From Phycisphaerae bacterium (GTDB lineage: Bacteria > Planctomycetota > Phycisphaerae > UBA1845), in assembly GCA_029260015.1 (NCBI GenBank), contig JAJDEB010000008.1, forward strand, positions 194,937 through 258,936: a DNA stretch of 64,000 nt, in the 5' to 3' direction. Both the position numbers and the translations under genes were made by a program. A model generated the notes under the pieces. That model searched no databases. It was not told the DNA's origin and saw nothing but the letters and a program-made list of their open reading frames with translations. This document shows positions 60,065 through 64,000 of this stretch, piece after piece (position 1 is the stretch's first letter; every line of letters starts with the position of its first letter).

Positions 60065-61231
60065 TCAATTTTGCAATTCGGCTTCGACGACCCAAATCTG
60101 ACGTGGGCCGCGAATCTGTGTGTCGAATTCATCTAACGTACGATCTGGCCCCGCCGTTCCGGTCCGACCGGCGATGCTGTCATAGGAATAGATCGCGCTA
60201 TTCCCCCGGTCGGCGACCAACCCAGTGCCTTCCCGTGTCACAACAATGCCTTGTAAATTCACTAGATCGATATCAACAGTCAGCGTTGTCGGAACCACCG
60301 TTTCATCGATAATCGTTGATACGTTGTTCACCATTTTGATGGTGTCGGTTGCGTCAACGATGTAAAGGACATCTTCTTCGTCAACGAAAATGTCCTCGTG
60401 TTTTTCCCAATCGTTGCTGTTGATCCGTTGCGTAAATAGCGTTTCGCCTTCGGCTTCTCCCGGATTGGTGAAGACGAGGATTCGATTTCGATTGACGGTG
60501 ATGTCTCCTTCGGCTTCGCTGACGAACAGGTCGCCATTCGGCGCGACGAACAATGAATCGACGGTGAATACCGTCGGATCGAAAGGTACACGGTCTGGCG
60601 GGCCAAACATACGATTCGGGGCGATGTTTCCGTCAAACCCCGGGCCGGAAACATTGTCAAAAACCAATATGCCATCTTGTGCATTAACGTTGCCAACGAA
60701 TAACCGATCTTCGGCGGCGTCATAGGCCATGGCGATTGGCGATTCCAAGCCAGTGCTATTGCCATCGACAACCAGATCAGCCGTCGTGTCTTCATTCAGC
60801 GTGGTTGAATCATTGTACCCGACGATTCCGCCGTTCTGGCGACTGACGAGCAGTCGACCGGTGTTGGTCACCACAACCGATCGCGGTTGAAAGAGCGATG
60901 TCGCAGCGCCGGCTTCCACGTCACCATCGGGAGCGATCTCGCCATTGAGCGTTTCGGCACCGGAGTAGAACGTCACGGATGGCCCATCATTGTTGACGAC
61001 GTATAACCGGCTAAGGTCCACACCGTTGCTGTCCATATCGCCGTTGGTGTTGACGTCTCCACCACCATCTCCCCCACCATTTCCTCCTCCGTCGCCTCCA
61101 CCGTCACCACCACCGTTACCTCCACCATTTCCGCCGCCGTCGCCACCGTCGCCCATCGGTGTACATCCAAGTGCGCCGGCCAATCCCATTGCAATCAGCA
61201 GCGTTAAGAATCGTGTTTTGGAACTCTGCAT
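60065..61231 (-). CDS. Lipoprotein with GGGD/N repeat linker and beta-propeller-like domain
   Basis: The 388-residue protein has lipobox ALGC (Cys23). A flexible linker of about nine GGG[DN] tetrapeptides spans about 27-61, then a DVNTNGDMDSNG segment. The remainder resembles NHL/SMP-30-like propeller repeats, with recurring strands (SLFQPRSVVVTNTGRLLVSRQ, ESPIAMAYDAAEDRLFVGN, VDSLFVAPNGDLFVSE, HEDIFVDEEDVLYIVDA). It is probably anchored and displayed on the outside of a membrane. The function is unknown. Confidence 0.85.
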   Translation of the reverse strand: MQSSKTRFLTLLIAMGLAGALGCTPMGDGGDGGGNGGGNGGGDGGGDGGGNGGGDGGGDVNTNGDMDSNGVDLSRLYVVNNDGPSVTFYSGAETLNGEIAPDGDVEAGAATSLFQPRSVVVTNTGRLLVSRQNGGIVGYNDSTTLNEDTTADLVVDGNSTGLESPIAMAYDAAEDRLFVGNVNAQDGILVFDNVSGPGFDGNIAPNRMFGPPDRVPFDPTVFTVDSLFVAPNGDLFVSEAEGDITVNRNRILVFTNPGEAEGETLFTQRINSNDWEKHEDIFVDEEDVLYIVDATDTIKMVNNVSTIIDETVVPTTLTVDIDLVNLQGIVVTREGTGLVADRGNSAIYSYDSIAGRTGTAGPDRTLDEFDTQIRGPRQIWVVEAELQN

Positions 61232-61493
61232 GTTGTGTCTCCTAATCGGTCGTGACTTTCGTCATCGACTTGCCCCAATTGTGTTTGACCGCCCATCGGC
61301 CCAATTGTTCACTCGCGCTTGTTTGAAAAAATACAGATTCAGGATTGTGATCAAATCGGTGCGTTCTACAACGGGAACACACCGGTATTACACAATAAGA
61401 AACCGCCGCTCTGAGTTTCATCTAACCCAAAGCGCCGAATCTTTCCTAGTTACGTTCTGTTATTGATTTAGCGCACCATCCATGGCGCAGTTG

Positions 61494-61991
61494 CTACTCC
61501 TGAGGCACTTCGGTATTCGTTGAAAAAATGCTCAATGCACCGTTGTTGACAACCAAATCGCAGATGGTTGGCGGGTTCACTTCGGTGAAGTAAACACGGC
61601 GCTGGCCATCTTCCGTACCAAAGCGCGCCCGAAATGTGCTGTTTCCAAAAATGAGATTGGTTCCTTCAACACGCCAATTTGCAATGCGCGAACCATCGGG
61701 TTGCCAATCCAATTCTTCGGTCGCAGTGTCAAACTGCATAATCTCGCCGTCAACATCGCGCACCTCCGTCGTCTCAAAATCGCTGTCCGGGTCTTGAAAC
61801 TTTGCTAAGGTCTCGTTTTCTTCGCCATTCGTGTCAACATCTGAGCCATTGGTGTTCATGTCCGGACCATTCGTATTCATGTCTCCCGAACCGTCGTCGC
61901 CACCATTGTCACCACCCGGCACCTGCATCTCACAGCCAGTCGTCAACGACACAACCGCAAGCAGCATCAGCACAACTTTCAAACTACGCAT
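61494..61991 (-). CDS. Lipoprotein with NTNG-repeat linker
   Basis: ATG 61991 has GGAGG 9 bases upstream. The 165-residue protein has lipobox TTGC, then a Gly/Asp/Asn linker with three repeats of the DMNTNGP / DMNTNGS / DVDTNGE type, and a C-terminal domain of about 100 residues, mostly beta, with one Cys. The linker motif is shared with the neighbouring lipoprotein encoded at 60-61.2 kb. No family was recognised. A weak hairpin (61471-61488) follows the stop. Confidence 0.8.
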   Translation of the reverse strand: MRSLKVVLMLLAVVSLTTGCEMQVPGGDNGGDDGSGDMNTNGPDMNTNGSDVDTNGEENETLAKFQDPDSDFETTEVRDVDGEIMQFDTATEELDWQPDGSRIANWRVEGTNLIFGNSTFRARFGTEDGQRRVYFTEVNPPTICDLVVNNGALSIFSTNTEVPQE

Positions 61992-62180
61992 GGATCGATC
62001 CTCCATTGATCTCGTACAAATCCGGTACATACCACGGCGGCTGCACCTAAGCCGCTCGGCTCAATGAGTAACGCTTGTGCCACGCTTTGGCAACATTGGA
62101 TTCAAAAGGATGGGATGGCGGTGAGAAAAACGCTACTCGGGCGCAAGATTGGGCCGACAAGTTGTTTGACGAATGATGCG

Positions 62181-64000
62181 CTAGGGTGTCGGGCAGGTGG
62201 TCTGAGCGCACTCGGTGCCGATTCCTTCAAACGTCCCTGATGCACCGGTGCAATTTGAATCGCTTAATTCCAAACAGAAACCGTTCGACAAACAGCACGC
62301 CCCTTCGCATGCGTCAGCGGTACACGTCGTGTCATCGCCACGATACACACCGCTGTCTGCAGCACATGTGATCGGTGACTGTTCAATGCAGGTCTCATTT
62401 GGCAAACAGCAGGCCCCAACGATCGAACCGGTGTAGCGCAATTGGAATTCAGCCGCATCGGCCAAGTCGACATCATCGTCACCATCAAAATCGACACACT
62501 CACATCCGCCAACGGCCAGCGCATCTGGCCCATCCAAACAAGCGTTGACCGAAGCGTAGTCCTCTAGATCGACGTCAGCATCTCCATCACCATCTGCCGA
62601 TGCAACCACATCTACATCGAATGAAAGCGTGCCATTGCCCACGGCATTCGTCGCCCGAATCGTCACTTCATACGGTCCGCCGATGGCAGGGTCGGCCCAT
62701 AGAATTTGACCGGTATTAAAATCGATCGTCATGCCCGCAGGACCGTTGTCGAGCGACCAGTTAATGATTGGGTCCATGCACGCCGGGTTGGAAATCTGTG
62801 GGATTGGCCCTTCAAAGGCGTTGCCGCATTCAGCGGTCTGCGTCCCAATCGACAGCACATCTGGCTCAGCAGAGGACACGCCCAGGAACAAAGATTGCGT
62901 AGACGACCCCGCACCGTTGTTGGCTCGAAGGAAAATGACATATGGAAATTCCGAACGGACCGGATCGGGCCAGGAGACAACACCGGTCGCTGGATTGATC
63001 GACATGCCTGATTCGGGGTTGTCGATGCTCCAGGTGAGCGTGGCCATGTTCAACGGATGGGTCACCTGCGGAGTTGGTCCGGTATATGGAGCGCCGCACG
63101 CGGTCGATTCCTGAGCGATGTTGTTGATCACCGGAATCAATTGATCGATGGTGAGTAGATCGCAATAAGATAGCGCGTTGTTGTCTTCGTAGATCTCTGC
63201 GACTTCGTTCTGATTATCCAGAATGGTCCCGACATAATAGTCACCGGCTGCGATGTCGGTCGGCATGTCTACTTCGACGTCAAACTCAAACGCATCTTCA
63301 AACGGGATGTCCCAAAGCAATTCGCCCAGAACCAAATCTGACGATTCGACCAGCTCATCATTAGACAGATAGAATCCCTGCGTCACCATGAATTCATTCG
63401 TGGTCCCGAGGTTTTCGATCACACTGCGAACCGTCAGCACTTCGCCTGGCAACACCGATGACGGCGTGAAGAATGATGGGACAGCTTTCCCCAATGTTGC
63501 ACTTGTCGTAAATGCAGCCGTCGCAAGATCCACATGTGGCGGGTCGGATGGGCCAGCATGGGGATACAGGAATCGCGCCCCACTCTGATCGTCGGCATGC
63601 AATTCGACGATGTTTTCCTGACCGGTCGCCCCACCGCTTGGATATCGCGGATTCATAGTTGCGATAAACCAAGGTGTTCCCGGTGACTCATCTCCAACAG
63701 GATCGTGCCCCAACCCAAGCGAATGACCTAGTTCGTGGACGGCTACCAGCAGAAACGAGAAACCGTTTACCGGTGTCGGTTCGGCAACGAAGTCACATGG
63801 TGGGTTATCAATGAAGTACCAGCCAATACCTTCGGGTACATCGCTGAAGACCATGTCCATGTCAAACCAGACGTTCCCCTGATTGACAAGAAAAGTGACG
63901 CCCAACACACCCGGATCAAGTTCGCTCGCGGCGACCGCCGTAGTGTCACTGAATCCATCGAAATTATCGATCGGGAAATCCTGATCCGCATGGATGTACT
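62181..64000 (-). CDS. Secreted metzincin-type protease, C-terminal part (5' end off window)
   Basis: The frame is open to the right edge, so the N-terminus is missing; the visible part is about 606 residues. The zinc motif is HELGHSLGLGHDP (HExxHxxGxxH) with a Met-turn ATMNPRYPSGG, fitting matrixin/metzincin peptidases. Downstream are a CARDB-like domain (VLPGEVLTVRSVIENLGTTNEF..DNNALSY), two putative-Ig (He_PIG-like) domains with repeated 'GMSINPATGVVSWPDP / GMTIDFNTGQILWADP' motifs, a dockerin-like Asp-rich pair (DGDGDADVDLEDY, DFDGDDDVDLADA), and two GACC cysteine modules. It is probably exported and surface-associated. Confidence 0.9.
   Translation of the reverse strand, partial: YIHADQDFPIDNFDGFSDTTAVAASELDPGVLGVTFLVNQGNVWFDMDMVFSDVPEGIGWYFIDNPPCDFVAEPTPVNGFSFLLVAVHELGHSLGLGHDPVGDESPGTPWFIATMNPRYPSGGATGQENIVELHADDQSGARFLYPHAGPSDPPHVDLATAAFTTSATLGKAVPSFFTPSSVLPGEVLTVRSVIENLGTTNEFMVTQGFYLSNDELVESSDLVLGELLWDIPFEDAFEFDVEVDMPTDIAAGDYYVGTILDNQNEVAEIYEDNNALSYCDLLTIDQLIPVINNIAQESTACGAPYTGPTPQVTHPLNMATLTWSIDNPESGMSINPATGVVSWPDPVRSEFPYVIFLRANNGAGSSTQSLFLGVSSAEPDVLSIGTQTAECGNAFEGPIPQISNPACMDPIINWSLDNGPAGMTIDFNTGQILWADPAIGGPYEVTIRATNAVGNGTLSFDVDVVASADGDGDADVDLEDYASVNACLDGPDALAVGGCECVDFDGDDDVDLADAAEFQLRYTGSIVGACCLPNETCIEQSPITCAADSGVYRGDDTTCTADACEGACCLSNGFCLELSDSNCTGASGTFEGIGTECAQTTCPTP

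Overview
The window looks like a chromosomal segment of a planctomycete, possibly of the Phycisphaerae type. This is inferred from gene content, not from a marker gene. The supporting features are dockerin-like repeats followed by small 'GACC' cysteine modules in secreted proteins, a giant Cys/Pro-rich surface protein, a threonyl-tRNA synthetase with an internal insertion, a FlgH without a lipobox, and loose gene packing with long intergenic stretches. No rRNA, tRNA, CRISPR array, phage or insertion sequence was recognised.

Layout. 1-5.4 kb: the start of a truncated membrane protein, then a 1638-residue secreted protein built from about 180 heptads of T-x-C-P type, ending at a strong terminator. 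5.9-14.8 kb: housekeeping genes on the + strand (M32 carboxypeptidase, thrS, infC with a probable AUC start, nrnA-type DHH phosphoesterase, sulfotransferase-like protein, HAD hydrolase, aat). 15.2-23 kb: msrA (-), then trpF, a NUDIX gene and a lipoprotein hydrolase close together, a zinc-ribbon protein with a basic disordered tail, a cupredoxin lipoprotein, a MacB-type permease and an unusual sigma factor. 23-34.4 kb: an isolated ABC-2 permease (-), then six co-directional genes: three SPFH (HflK/HflC/stomatin-like) membrane proteins, an ABC ATPase, its permease and a 664-residue membrane-anchored protein of unknown function. 34.4-38.3 kb: a hypothetical gene, a secreted EEP-family nuclease/phosphatase and an FHA-GAF histidine kinase.

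38.5-50.6 kb is a flagellar cluster read on the - strand: small ORF-flgF-flgG-flgA-flgH-flgI-flgJ(N)-flgN-flgK-flgL-fliW-csrA-flagellin. A near-consensus sigma-54 promoter lies just upstream of it. The flagellin leader carries two CsrA-type GGA sites, one over the Shine-Dalgarno sequence, which fits a FliW-CsrA-flagellin homeostatic switch. 51-57.6 kb: murD and pyrF (-), rsgA (+), and coupled uvrB-nadC (-). 57.9-64 kb: envelope proteins, namely an alginate-export-type beta-barrel, three lipoproteins (two sharing NTNG linkers) and a metzincin protease running off the right edge with CARDB-like, Ig-like, dockerin-like and GACC modules.

Two intergenic repeat families are present: a pair of about 121-bp repeats with internal hairpins (11.5 and 50.9 kb), and a 21-bp-arm palindrome at 54.6 kb. 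The two strongest candidates for undescribed biology are the T-x-C-P heptad protein and the triple-SPFH/ABC gene cluster.
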